A stretch of DNA of 64,000 nucleotides. Source: Motacilla alba alba (taxonomy: Eukaryota; Chordata; Aves; Passeriformes; Motacillidae). Positions 26,774 to 40,100 of the stretch are shown in pieces. A program made the translations under genes and the position numbers. Position 1 is the stretch's first letter, and the number at the start of each line of letters is the position of its first letter. The notes under the pieces are model-generated. The model did no database searches, was not told the origin of the DNA, and was given only the letters and a program-made list of their open reading frames with translations. The DNA is taken from NCBI RefSeq assembly GCF_015832195.1, contig NC_052018.1, positions 54,745,666 through 54,809,665 of the forward strand. The letters run 5' to 3'.

Positions 26774-29700
26774 TAAAATGGGCAACAGAAATCAACTCAT
26801 TTCCAAAATTTTTAGCAAAATTGTTCAACAGAGAGAGTAAATATTTATTAACTTACAACATCTGACACACTTTAAAATTTGTATTTAACAGAAATACAAA
26901 TAATAATTCCAAAAGAAAAATTTACTGTCTGACTCTCTCTGTCGAGTCATATTTCAAGTCAAGGACAAGCATGATGAGCCATGAATATAAAACATGGACT
27001 CTATGGAAAATGCCGTGGTCAGAGGATTAGGAACAATCAGATTTTTTATTCTTTCAAAATTGTACCAGAAGCAAGAGAGGTGTTGGCAGCAGGGTGGTTT
27101 AAGCAATAATGTATAGAATGCATTACTCTCAATGAATGTTTTGGTTTGTGCTCAAAGAAAAGGCTAATCCATTTGTACCACTGCCAGATGTTTGGGCACA
27201 GGTAGATTACTATTCACCTGTACACATGATTGACTACAAAGCTGAAATTTAAATAACCTGTACTGACCTTTGAAAATTAAGAAGCCTGAAAGAGGCCTGG
27301 AACTTGGCCAAGAAGGCTTTGGCATTTTTTCCACTTCAGCTAATTTTTTATAAATCTTAATAACAATATTGAGGAGCCTAGAAACCCATTATTTTCTTGC
27401 CAACCCTCAAATGATCTGACCTAGTTATAGGTAAAAAACTAAATGCAAGCCATGAAGAATGCAAAGATTGTTCAAAGAGATAGAAAATCACAATAGAAAT
27501 AAGCTACTTAGCATAGTTTATGCAAAATAGATGTTACTTTGTTAATGAGATTACAAGTCTCTTTGATAAAGTCAACCACAGCTTCAATACACCTAGAAGT
27601 CCTTAGGCACTTGAATCAATAGCACAAGATGTGCTCATTAAAGAGTAATCACTTTTCTATATCAATAGAGCACACAAGAAATGAATTAGGAGTTGCTGCA
27701 GGGATCTTAAAAGTCATTTCCACAGGGTAGCTACTGCACTGCTTCTGGTGAGGTGGTGGTTACACATCTGGCAGCTAAGCTGTCTCCAAACTCAAGCAGA
27801 AAATGGATCCACTTTCACAATAATCTCATTAACACTTTCCCTCAAAGCCCAGAAACAGCTTATGCAGCTTTTCAGCTGGATCAATAACTTGAAGAAGTTT
27901 ACACCATGAAGACACAAACACTTGTATTAGAAAAGCAACAAAGTAGAAAATCATTAAAGTAAGAGAGGGGGAAAAAACCCTCGGGTAGAAATTTGTATAA
28001 AATCAGCACTTCTAAAAGGTGCAGATAATCAAAGGCTTGATGCTAAGCAGTAAGGAGAAGTAACAAGCAGTTAGGCTGCATAATCTGGATCCTTTGTTGG
28101 GTTTATCATGACACAAGCCATTATAACATTTCCAAACAAAAATTTTCCATCTGGGAATAAGCTTAAAAGGCCATCTCTAAAACTTGCCCTGGGCAACAAC
28201 AATCCTGAAGAGGACTGATACAGCAAGCAGGTATGTAATCCAAGTGCCTCCAAATGCTCTACCAATCAGGGCCTCACAAGCTCACCCAATGAGTGAAAAA
28301 CTGATTAGCAAGTGGGAATAGAGACATGAATTTACCTCTAGGAGTGTCTCAGGTGACGCTGTTATGAGATTGCAATTGACAGGATGTCCACATTTCAAAA
28401 GATGCCTTTAAAAATTAGACAAAGCACAAAATACCTGCAAGGAAGTTTCAAGGACGGGCAAAACCCCCCATGTTTCTTGCTGTAAGGAATTAAGAGACCA
28501 GAATGGGTAGTTTAACAGGAAAGAGATTGAGACATGACACTTCAAGGCATAAGTACTTTCACTGGGGAAAAATAACAGATCTCCCAAAACTCCCTGTTGC
28601 CTGGAGGAAGGTGCAGGCAGAACAAGTGGCTGAAAGCAGAACCAGGACAGGCTCTAAACCAGACATGAAGTGGGTGTTTTACATCATGAACAAGGCATGG
28701 AAAGGGACAGATGAATCTCTGTCTCCTGATGTTTTCAAACGAAGGCTAAGTGCTTTTTGGGAAAACAAGCCTCAATCAATTTATTGGATTCTGCAAAGGA
28801 CATGGAAGGAAATGAAATTGCCTGTAATAATAAAGATATCAAACTACTTGATCTAATAACCTTTATTGAATTTATGCTGGAAAGGAGAACGGACAGTTTT
28901 GGTGTTCCAGCAGAACATCCAGGATAAAGATAAGTCTAAATGCTCATTTAGCATTTAAATGTAATAACCTTAATATACATTTCAGGAAACCTTGTGCCTT
29001 GATAGCCCCAGGAACTAAAGCCCTTTTTCATCCAAAATGTGTTTTCTGAGCAGTGGAAACGTATCAAGTTACCAACAGCCTTACCCAGCTTACCAACACT
29101 CATCCTGGGCTAGGGACACTTCTGGGAACATCCAGTCCTCTGGGGCCAGTTCCAGCCCTGGTTCAGGGAGGAACAACAGTTTTGACCCACTGGTGTCACC
29201 CACACACTGGTGTGTGCTGGAAGGCTCCATCCTTACTGAGCCAGGACTGAACTCCTGCTTCCTCTTTCCACCATTATGACAGAAATACTGATTTTTACAA
29301 AAAGTTTCAGTCTTACAGCAAATTTTACAGGGTTTTCTCTAACAAAGAGCAACCTCAGCTCTGCCAGATCATCTGCTGTGCACGTTGGCAATTTGCCTGT
29401 ACAAAATACAAGCATCTTGGCTTCTGCCAAGGCTCTTGAGCACCTGCAGTAACCAACTTTTCTTTATTTATTGTAGTTCAGTCTTCACAGGCACATCTTC
29501 CTCTTTCCCCTCAGCACCAATAGGTACTTCTTTGCCTTTTTATATTCCCTACTAAAGCCATCTAGAAATGTTAAGAGAACATTTTCCTTTGGAAACTGTG
29601 ATTGAAACAAAGTATTCAACAAGAGTGTGTGTGAAAATAAGTGTCCTTAACACACACACAAACACAGAGGGAGAGAGAGAGATGAGCAGTAAAAGTAACT

Positions 29701-32515
29701 CCTTCCAACAAGCTAGGTATGATGTTCATAATTTCTGGTGTTAGTTGGGAAGTTTGGAAAATAGAAAGTCATTTGAAGTTTGACTTAATTTATTCATGTT
29801 CACATTTCTTGCAAATAATCAAAATGACACAGCTGAAATAAGAGTTTTATTGGCTGTAAAATTAATGTTCCTTTTCACAGGAAATTAGGTTTCTGATTCA
29901 AGCCAAAAGGAAAACTTTGAAATGGCTGAAATCCCTGTTAACCATAAAGAAAACTTTGGGCAGGCCCACCCTGAGGTGCTGTAGGGGTAACAAGCAATCA
30001 GTTCTGTTTTTCCAGTGGGTGAAAAGTCAGTGACAAGTTCACAAAGCCCATGAATCCATCTATTTTCCCAAACACACCCAGGCTCCACAGATCAGCCAGG
30101 AAACCATATGTTCCTGCATTAGTAATCCACGCCTGGCCCACATTTCCCAGTTTTCCTCTGGCTGTGGCAGATGACACACAAGGCATTGCTGCTGCAAACC
30201 ACCCTGCCTGCCCAGCAGCAAAGCTCCCCTTGGCTTTACACAAACCATCCCAGCCAACCCAGGTGGGAAATCAACTGCCTTCATGGCAAAAATGCATTTG
30301 ACCTCGTTTCCACTGCATTTATCCTGCTTCAATATGGAAACTTGCATTATATGTCTGCCACACTGAGCAGCCACGAGCCAAGTTTTGTTCCTGACTGCTG
30401 AGACCAGAGCTGGCAGCTGCCATTTCTCAAGGAGATTGTACAAGTGTGGAGAGTTGAGAATTTTCTTATTCTTCCTCAGCAAAAATTAACCACCTTCAAT
30501 CCATCAGGTGCCTGAAGCCACCAGAGGCAGGTGTGACAAGCAAGTCAAGCTACTTACTTCACCTCACCTGACTCGCATTTGACAGAAAGAAATTGTATCA
30601 CAGGCACACAAAGTAACCCAATTTAAAAAATCCAAGTATTTTGCCCTTGTATATTACGTTTATGTGTTTCGAGCCGGGTCTAATAAGCTCTCAACACCCA
30701 AACATAATACACCCAAGATAGCTCAGCTTCACTTGGAGGCATAAAATGAGCAAGAGGCTTCTGCTGCAGTGTTGGAAACAAAAAAGGTTTAATAAAAGGC
30801 AAAATAACAAACAGAAATAACCGAGCCCGGTGCACAGGTCTGTGCTCCTGGTAAAACACCTCACAAAAGCGATTAGCTTCTTTGTTCTCTTCTTTTTCTA
30901 CTAAATGGCCCAGGCGGCACTTTTTGGCTCCTGTCCAATTAGCCATCCTTAAACTTGAGGTGAAGTCCCCAAGGTCTTATGAGGTGGCTTTTCACCTAAT
31001 GGATGAGAGAAGATTCTGGGCTCTTTCCTTTTTAGGGGACAGAGGATAATTCTGTCACTCTGTCCACAGGAGGCACGTTCCTACACCTGTATGCAGGTAT
31101 TTAGTGCCCATAAACATCATTATGGTCCATACCAGGCGTATCAATGAGAAGTATCCCCTGGCTCATTTTCTAATGTCACAGTGCTCAGAATTCAGTCACA
31201 GAACTCACTCTCAAAGACTGAGCTCTCTGAATACTCATGATATTTTTATATAAGAATATCAGTTAGGGAGGAATTTAAAAAATGTGCCACAAGAGTGTTC
31301 ATACTGCAACTGCTTTGCAAACCTGAACAATAACAATCACAATAGTCTAAAAAAAAAAGGGAATTAACTTTTCATGCAGAAAGAAAAAAAAGTCTAAGGA
31401 ATTTATTGATCAAAGCTGACAGGTATCTATTCAAGGAAGGAATTATCTGGCAACTGATGGGCCTATAATAATATTAATATCTTCACCATCTGGCTTTTAA
31501 TCTATGCTTTTCATCAGTAGATCATAAAGCACTTTACCAATGAGGTCAAACATCTTGTAGAAAAAGGCAGAATAAGATATAACAAAGCTGAAGTTGAACA
31601 AGGATAAGCAAGAAATAAGACACAGTCCATTTGCTCTTTTATCAATGACATCAGCAGGTAATTAACAAAACAAGGAATTCTCCTATGAACATTATATTGT
31701 CCATCACTTGTTAAAAAGACAGGACCCCAAATAGCTTACAGTTCAAAAAACTTCAAATAGTTTTCAGGTGAGGTTGTTTGCCTCTTGAAAACAATAAGTG
31801 AAGAAAACAAAGTGAACACAGAAATAACTCTTTCTCTTGAAAGTCTAAAAATCTACTGCGTTTCCCCTTGTTTCCAGCCTACCCACCAATCTAATTAGTG
31901 AAGCAAACCTTGTACCGTCTTTCTGGATGCTTGGACAGAAATGCTTACAATATGGTTGCAAATCTGAAGGTGTAGAGGACTATAAAATGACTAATCATCT
32001 TTAAAAAAATGATTAGGAAGATCAATGCATGTAAGGCACAGTTTTGCCATAGGCTGGTAACCAGATGGAAAAAGCAGAACTACTTGAACATTTAAAAGGT
32101 TCTTGAATTCTCTGGCACATCTCTCCCCCCGCAAAATCATACGTTTTCAACTTCACTAAGAAAGAAACCTTCCTGAGTTTCACTGTTCCACAGCTGCTTT
32201 TTGGAAAGAATGCTGTTGGCACCACATCACCACAACCTCTTGCCTGAGTGGTTTGGTCTGAAAACTCTTCAGAGCTGAGACCACGCGTCTGCCTATCTAG
32301 GAAGAAGGGGCTTATTATTCAGAATGGCCTGTACAGTGTTAGCAGATGACAGAACCCACACTGCTCAAAAGGCAGGAGCAGCCTCACATGTTGAGCCCTG
32401 CCCAGCCCAACATCCAAAGGTTTCAAAGCCCTGCATTACTTCAACACACACTTCTAAACTTTGTTGTTGAGTAACTTTGTGAGTGAGCTCCAGCATACTG
32501 GGATCACAGACCTAC

Positions 32516-32606
32516 ACAAACAAACCAAAGTCCAAAAAGAGATAATGGCCTGAGCAAAGGGCAGAATGTCCACCAGGAGGAAAAGGAAGAAGGCAGCATA
32601 AATAAG
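32516..32606 (+). promoter_or_regulatory. Putative SMLR1 promoter: forkhead, HNF4 and TATA-like motifs
   Basis: Four elements stand in a row upstream of the SMLR1 start codon. ACAAACA (32516-32522) fits the forkhead core RYAAAYA. CAAAGTCCA (32526-32534) is the HNF4-specific half-site motif. GCAAAGGGCA (32554-32563) is a looser HNF4/DR1-like site. CATAAATAAG (32597-32606) is TATA-like and would place transcription start near 32628-32635, about 30 nt before the ATG at 32661. From memory, human SMLR1 is expressed mainly in liver, where HNF4A and FOXA factors are the main activators, so the combination makes sense. The motifs are seen; the function is inferred. Confidence 0.45.
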
Positions 32607-32627
32607 GTCTAGACTTGGAGACCGTAA

Positions 32628-32927
<300 letters not shown>

Positions 32928-34491
32928 TAGACCATTTTCTGTTTGAAAAACACTACAAGTATTTGTTTAGAACTTGAATTGACTCTCATTTAAAATGCCA
33001 TAGTTTTATATACTATACTATAGGAGATTTTACTGTTTTACACTATAGAAGGGGCAACCAGAATAAAAAAAAAAGGCAGTTAAAGTACAGATCATTTTCT
33101 TCCGTGCTTACACTGTGCAAGTCTTCAGTGAGACAGGTAGCAGCAGTTACACCCTTTAAGTAATTGGGCTTTGAGTATGTGTCTGTGCTCTTTCAAAAGT
33201 ATGTATTTGCTCTTACTTTGTACCTAAGTGCACATTTGCCATGTTGCCTTTTCTATTTTTAAATCAGCTTAAACTCACTTCAAAAATCCATCTTCTGAGT
33301 AGAACAGAAACAAACCCTGATCCCAATGCAAATGTGCAGTGGTTGTAACACATTTGTGTACTGAGAATTAAGGCTGCTCACCTGGCCCAGCTGGGCTGCT
33401 CTTGTAGCAGGCAGGGAGTTTCTTTTAGACAGGAACATCCTGTACCTCAGTCCATCCAGTCTTGATGGGATGATTTTCATGCCCTCCAGATTCGGGTCCC
33501 AGCTGCAGCAGCAGATCCACACATGCTCTTGCTTTAGGGTTCCAGCTGCCAAAGCCAGCCTTGGGGCACATTCAAATCTGAGGCCTCAACCATCCTTTCC
33601 TGCTGCTCTTTGAAAGCACTCTCGCTGACATTGGGCTAACCTTGTTCCTCAGATTCTCTGTCTTTTGAACATTTTCTCCACATGGAGTGTCAGGAGAGCT
33701 AAGAGGACAGCCTAGATTTTCTCTGTAAACTGCAGATGCTTCTTGATGCAGCTTGGTGAGAACCCTGCCTGGGACAATGTTTCACAACTCTCCCGCTACA
33801 GGTTTCAGCTCTAGCAGACCAGGCTGGGGCAGACAGGCCAGTCCTGTCCACAGGGCTCTGCAGATCACCGAGCTGGCCTGGGGTGCATCAGCCCAGCAGG
33901 AGGATTTACCCACCAGTGCAAGGCCAGGAAAGAAATCTCACTTAGAAATCTCACAAGCCAAACACTGTAATTCGTGCACTCAGATTTTACTCTACCATGA
34001 AAATTTGGCCATTTAACATAAGAAAGGTCATATGCAGCCAGAAATGTAAAATAAATGAACTTCCTGTTTTGTGTAATGTCTCCAGGCATTTAGATCCGAG
34101 GTTTTAACAGAGGAAAGGTGATTGCATAGACCTCAAGTTACCTTCAGGCTGCTAAAACTCAAACATTTCCTGTTCAAGATGTGCTTTCAGATGCTGAATT
34201 AATCTGCAAGGGAAGCCTGCTCCACATGCCTAACCCAGCCCTGCCTTGGGTTATGGATTATTCTTAGAGCAAGGTGCTCATGGTTTTTCACACGCTAATA
34301 AAACAACAACAAAAACCAGCGCAATGCCAAAACATTGTGCAATTCAGTATCTGTGAGGAAATGGGAAGGCTAAGTAATAGGAGAGTAAGTAGTTTCCTCA
34401 CTTGAAAGTGGTTGAAATGAAAGCTAGTGACATTATTGCATTTGACTTCAGATAAAAGCAGGGATTTCCCCTTTCAGTAAATTATCAGTAA

Positions 34492-34518
34492 ATTATATGA
34501 GCTCTGTGCTCATATAAT
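34492..34518. repeat. Hairpin, 11-bp perfect stem, 5-nt loop
   Basis: The arms ATTATATGAGC and GCTCATATAAT pair perfectly around TCTGT. An 11-bp direct repeat, CAGTAAATTAT, lies just before and overlaps the left arm (34476-34497). Confidence 0.8.
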
Positions 34519-34607
34519 ATTAAGTCAGACATTGGTTATTATGAAATAATACTGAGCTGCTACTGAACTCTCTATTACCCGGTGATGCTCTCACTTTTCT
34601 ATTCCAG

Positions 34608-34661
34608 CCAGGATGAAGCAAGCCAGGAAAAGCAGGTGGGCTACTGATCCCATCAGTTCAG
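34608..34661 (+). CDS. Candidate SMLR1 cassette exon, 54 nt, phase 1/1
   Basis: A pyrimidine-rich tract ending tctattccag precedes 34608, and TTCAG|gtattt follows 34661. The 54 bases between them are open in the frame set by SMLR1 exon 1 and return to the same phase, so the 18 residues ARMKQARKSRWATDPISS could be inserted between RIKLRE and VEEEI without a frameshift. An alternative donor at 34635 (AGCAG|gtgggc) would give a 28-nt exon that leads straight to a stop. The human protein as I remember it has no such insert. Transcript evidence is needed; this may be a chance open frame. Confidence 0.3.
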
Positions 34662-35439
34662 GTATTTTGCTGGGGCTCACAAAATACTTTCATTAAGGCA
34701 GATGAGCCCATCTGAAAAAATCCCACTGACATTTGCATTCGTGATGCATGATCAACTGCTGAAACAGACTGTCCTGCCTTTTTCCACAGCACTCACATCC
34801 TCCTTAGACACACTTTCTGCAGGTCTGTAAATAATCTCCAGCACCAGATGTTAAATTCCGCTTCTCTTACAGCACAGAAAATTTAGCCTTGGATTTGTAA
34901 TGAGTTTGAGCAAGCAATGGTTTCGTAAATTTTCTGAGATTAGTAATCAAGGGTATAAGAGAGAGGTGAATGAGGTAGTTGGCAGACTAATTTGCAAAAG
35001 GAATATTGCTGCTGTGCTTCTCTCTTTCAAAACCAAGAAGGATGCTTGAAGGGAATCATCTGGCTTTTCAATGCCTCAGGAAAGGAGACACTTTAGTTTG
35101 CAGATCACAGGTGTTCTGGCTGGGATTCTCAAGAGGATGTCAGATGAATTCCTGTCTATGTAATACTTTGGGCATTGCATTCTGAGCTCTGTCTCCAAGA
35201 TCTTCTTTTTCTTGAGCTGAAACTGTCAGAGACCAACCTACTGTTTTGGCCTCCAGCCAACTTACACAAAACATCCTGAGCAGCTCTCCCTGTACAAGTA
35301 GAGCCAGCTTCAGTTTAAGACCATCAGGTGAGAGAAATAGATAAGCCTGAGAAGAGACTCCTTCAAATGCTCTCTCTCTTAAAAAACCCCAGAAATTCTG
35401 CAGGTTTCAGTTGCCTCTTTTCCTAGATCTCTTTTATTG

Positions 35440-35497
35440 AAAAAAAAAAGAAAAGAAAAAAAAAAAAGAAAAGAAAAAAAAAAAGAAAAGAAAAAAG
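35440..35497. repeat. A/G-rich tandem repeat (period about 18 bp)
   Basis: About three copies of a run of 10-12 A followed by GAAAAG, lying within the SMLR1 intron. The sequence is entirely purine. Confidence 0.85.
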
Positions 35498-36217
35498 GAG
35501 AGATTTCTTTATAACTGAAATCAAGGCTGCTTTGCTTCATTGTTAAATAAACATTTAATTTTTCTCTGTGCAGTGAGAGAAAAGCTCTGCATAAATATAT
35601 CAATGTATAAATACCTTATAAATAAAATGAAATCACCTAAAAAACCAGCTCATATTTCTTCTGAACAATTAGCAATTACAAGTATTTTACGGGGTTTTAA
35701 TTTTTTTTTTATTTTCTCTGTACTGCATCCTTCTTCAAATAATCACCAAACCTCCAACAGCACAGTCGTGTTCGGAAGATGTCCAGTTATGTGGGCAGCC
35801 AGCATTTTTCTGCTCTGTCTGTACCACAGGCAGCATCAGGAGGATCAGGCCAGCTCAAGGCTCTCACAGCACAGTTCTGTAAAGCAGAATTGCCAGTATA
35901 AAGTAACTGTGCTCTTTACTGTTGTTTAAGGGTTTTATTCTGATTGAAAGCTATGGAGGCAAATGAAAACAGAGCATTTCTGCTGATGTCAATACTCCGT
36001 GTTAGCATTTCACTGGGCACAGCAACAGCCCCAGACTCACACTCAGACTTCCCTCTAGGATCATGGGCCAATTAATAACAGTGTGCCCTTTAGACACCTT
36101 CACCTTAGCAAGATTAGTTCTTATTAATATAAGTCAGCTCTTTTTCTTTACAAAAACTCACCATAAGAAATCAGCATATTCTTATAGAGTTTTTGTGTTG
36201 TTTGGATTATTTTTCAG

Positions 36218-36372
36218 TTGAGGAGGAAATAGTCATGGCACAAGATTCTAGGGATGCCTTCATGAATCACCGTGGCCAGTGGAAAAGACCCAGGAGATCC
36301 GGACAAAAAGAGAACAGATACAAGAACTCAAGGATTTTTAAGGGAGCTTCACGTCTCAGGAAGCAAGCTTAA
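36218..36372 (+). CDS. SMLR1: Small leucine-rich protein 1 (SMLR1), coding exon 2 with stop
   Basis: The acceptor ttttcag precedes 36218. Joined to the final G of exon 1, the frame reads VEEEIVMAQDSRDAFMNHRG and continues for 51 residues to the TAA at 36370-36372. Human SMLR1 continues VNEEL at exactly this point after RIKL(I/R)E, and the splice phase agrees. The rest of the tail is not clearly related to the human tail. It is strongly basic (QWKRPRRSGQKENRYK, then SRLRKQA), which in a single-pass protein suggests a cytosolic C-terminus by the positive-inside rule. An AATAAA at 36415-36420 lies only 43 nt after the stop, and another at about 36991 could serve as an alternative poly(A) signal. 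Confidence 0.8.
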
Positions 36373-36414
36373 ACCCAGCACTCAGCCCAGCAGGTTTAAT
36401 AATAACCAGCTGTA

Positions 36415-36420
36415 AATAAA
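36415..36420 (+). terminator. Possible SMLR1 poly(A) signal AATAAA
   Basis: A canonical hexamer shortly after the SMLR1 stop codon. The resulting 3' UTR would be unusually short, and a later AATAAA near 36991 is an equally valid candidate. Confidence 0.3.
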
Positions 36421-37146
36421 TACCACACATGAAAACAAAGCTGGAGAGGAGAAGCCAGTGCTGTGCTGTCCTAATGAAACAGCTGCTGCCATCCAGAGTT
36501 CTTGCAAGGGGCTCTTTGTGCAGCTCAGCAGAGACCAGAAGCCTCCTGCAATGAACTGCGTTGGTTCCCTTGTGTGACCCGGGATTTGGGGGGATCACCG
36601 GCCCTGCTCACCAGCCCCTCCCTGGCCTAGCAAGGAGAAAAGACATAATGAGCTCCTGAGAGAGCTGAGCTGGCACACCCAAGGCAGGCAGCCTTATGAA
36701 ATCGAGATGCATAAGTAACAAGTTGATATCAAGCACTGACATCTGGGAAATTGAAAAGGGTTTTGAAGGGGAACTGACATTTATTAGCTTGTACACTTCA
36801 GGAGAAATTGTGGGTTTTGTAAAGTATCCTTTCCACAGAATTTGGAAGCAAATTGTAGCAGTAGCAGGAAACAAAGGATTTCTCTCTGCTGACCAAAAAT
36901 GCTGAATTTTGAAACCATGGAAAGATTTAGTCAGTATTCTGTAAAACAGCTATTACTCTCCTTTAAGGACAAAGGGATGACTTTTGCAAATAAACTGAAA
37001 AAGCACAGGCTTATATTTTTTGTGTGTCAATTGGCACACATTTTTTTAAAAAAATCTTCCTCCCTGCTGCCCTGTAGCTGTAGATGCACAGTTTTAAGTG
37101 CATCTCAGATTGCCTGTGGCAGATGGCCCACAACAATGCAACTCAA

Positions 37147-37175
37147 ATAGTTTGCAAGTACTACTTGCAAACTAT
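37147..37175. repeat. Perfect 29-nt palindrome (14-bp arms, 1-nt centre)
   Basis: The left arm ATAGTTTGCAAGTA, a central C and the right arm TACTTGCAAACTAT are exact reverse complements. Confidence 0.9.
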
Positions 37176-40100
37176 ATTCTCTGATTCTGACTCTCAAGTT
37201 TAAACCCAAACTGGTAAGGAATGAGAAGTGACTATCATTACTGTCCTCAGTGTTTGCTGTCTCTGTCTGCTAATGATTGCTGCCTGCAATTACCTTTCAT
37301 TCAAGCTGTTTGTCATTACTCATCCTGTGAGAGTGAATAATGCCTTTCCTGGGATTATGTGTGGTTTGTACAGTTTCAGTTCTCATAGACTTTTAAGAAC
37401 TCCTTGGAATCATTTTATAGAAATACTAATATGCCCAAGACCACAGGTTTAAAAAAAACCTGTAATTTATCAAAGTCTGTGGAGAAAAAAAAGAATTTAA
37501 ACAGCAAGTACCCTTACACCCTCTCCCCCATTTTAATACTACCCAAATTTAAAAAGACATAATTCATCACACTGGTTTACATCTGTGCAAATAACACAGA
37601 ATACATTGCACAGGTGAAGAGGCAATTGTTTGGAAATGGAAACACAATCTTTTGCAAGGAAGTTGAGACAGCTGCCGCAAAGAATTTATTTTCTACATTT
37701 AAGATTCACTGCCTTCTTAAAGCAGTGATTTGGGATATTGATCAGATGCTAAAGGAGTTCTAACATACAGAATCCCAAACACTCACTCTCTCACTGCCCA
37801 AGAAAAGATTGGCCAGGACCACATATAAAAAATATAGAACGAAAACTGATTTTGTTAATTCCACAGTGTGTCCGAGAATGGGGAGATTTGAAACATCAGG
37901 AAGTGGTAACACTCTTAAACAGCACTTCATTGTAAAATAGTGGTATGGATACCAAAAATAATACTATATACATACACTCTGTGCCTTTGACAGAACTGCT
38001 TATTGAGCTGTAACTGCTAACATGTAGGAGGATCTGACAGTCACGACTTAGTAACATGCAGTGAAAATTCTCAGGCCTCGCCGTTTTCAGTTCCATTACT
38101 GAAAAGTGTCAAGAAATATGTTTTCATGCTACCAGCATGAAACACACCATACAACTCCTTCAAAAAGGGAAAATACATATTTAAATAACCCAGAACATCT
38201 TTGTCTAGATAAATTGTACAAGCATTATCTAGATATATATGGTGAGTAATTGCAAGAAAATAACTTATCTTCAGTTACTGCTGTCACTGAAGAGTCCTCT
38301 CCCTGTCTCTCCAGCAATACTGTGAAGTTAGACTCTACTCCACCTACAACCAGTAAACATGTTTAAAACCTTCCTGCCTGTGACTGCTTCCCCTTCACTT
38401 TCCAGAACAGAATTTCAAGTCTCAACATTTAAGTTGGAAAGGTACTGAGAGAGATGGTAAAATGATAAAGAATTGAGAAAGCACTTTTGGCTGGGGAATG
38501 ACTGAAGAGAGTGATTGATAGGTGTCTATTCAAAAGTCTGCAGTGATGCTGTCCAAAGATGCTAGAGCAGGGGCAGGTTCAAAAGACACAAGAAGTGCTT
38601 TTGGTTCTTTTTTTCCTTAAGACACAAAGAAGGGTTAAAATGCCTGCCAGAGGAATTTTTTTTAAAAGCAATTAGCTAAAAATCCAGAGGCAGAGAAATA
38701 CTGATACACCAGCAAGTATTCAAAAATCCCTTGAGGCTGGAAGAATATTTGGGAAAGTACTACTTTCTAATATAGTAATCATAGTTACACACACCCCAAG
38801 GCAAATACCAGTAGCCTCAGAGACAGAGATCTGGGAGAGTTAGTCACTTAGCCTGGCCCAGCAGAGACATTCATATAGACTTACCTCCAAAAACTCTGGT
38901 AGGATTCGCCTCAAACCAAACAGAATATTTTAACACTACAGGAATTATCACAGCATTTCCAATGCTTGTAATTTGTATTAATATTACTGCTCTATCTTTT
39001 TTTCAAGTGCATATGAAAGCCCCAAACAACTGAGCAGCCTGAAAATCAAAAGTTTCAACTCTTCCAGAGGTATAGTCAGTATTTTATTCTATCTGTTTGA
39101 TGTCTTCTGTGGCCCAATTAAAAGTTGCTATTCAGCTGGACTGTCAAAGAGAAGAATACTTCAAGAAACACTTTGTACTATAGTTCCTGATTGCTTTGAG
39201 CAATCTTTTGTTTAAAGTTCTTCATTGGAGTTGCATACCTGCCATTTACAAAAGCTTTATCTGGGAAATAATCTGTTGAATGAGTCCAACATTTATCATG
39301 AACCCTGAGGTTATCATTATTAAAAAGGAAGATGTATTAAGTGTTTTTTGTAAGACCCACATGACTCACTTCTCTAATTATTTAAGCAGAATTAATTGCT
39401 GTAATTGTATTTGAAATTGCTCCATGTATTATAAAGCTGGTTTGTGAAGTGCCTTGAGAACAATTTCTTTTCTTGCATGTTGTAGTTTTTGCTGTCGATA
39501 TATTATATATAAAAAGGTAACAATGAGACTTCAGAATTGCACAATATTCCAGATAATTTGAATAATTACATACAACCTGAATCTGTAAACCTTGATTATT
39601 TTTACGACTGCCTCACACTTAGGGCTAAGGTTTTTCTGCATGACAATGGCTGTTTAATTAGTACATATTTAATCAATGCAAGTGACAGCTATGCACAAGC
39701 TGTGCTGACCTGAAAATACTATTAATTTTTCACTGACAAAAGGTTCTATTAGTATTTGAAGAAAGACATATCTCAGTGAAAATAATATTGTTTCAAGGAC
39801 ATTATATTTGCAGTTTTAAGGATGAAATGCAAGTGCAATTAAACCAATATTGACCTACTGTCTAACTAATCAGACCAATCCAAAATCAATGAATTCAAGC
39901 AACATGCTGTCCACCCACCAAATGAGACCTGCAACTAATACTGCACCGTATCAAAAATACCCTAAAGATTTTTATATAGCTTTTTCTTACACTTTTGTAG
40001 GAAAAATCCACTGAGACATCCTTCTAAATGCATGTGTGTCCATTTTGACCTACATTTACATATCCCAAACTTGCCACCTCTTTGACAACCTCCCTACTCA

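Larger units (their letters stand above)
21076..32500. other. Intergenic, no supported gene
   Basis: This stretch leads up to the SMLR1 promoter. It holds a pair of 44-bp dispersed copies near 22.2 and 24.4 kb, a short CR1 tail near 25.65 kb and an (AC)n microsatellite near 26.75 kb. Its longest open frames are 141 codons at 24855-25280 and 117 codons at 28503-28856. Neither shows a domain, signal peptide or convincing splice context, so neither is called a gene. Confidence 0.55.

Noticed and set aside
28503..28856. 117-codon plus-strand frame starting with ATG, rich in charged residues and Trp
   Set aside because: The most protein-like of the intergenic frames, but I cannot match it to any family and there is no promoter, splice or poly(A) support. 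A tblastn search against bird transcripts would settle it.
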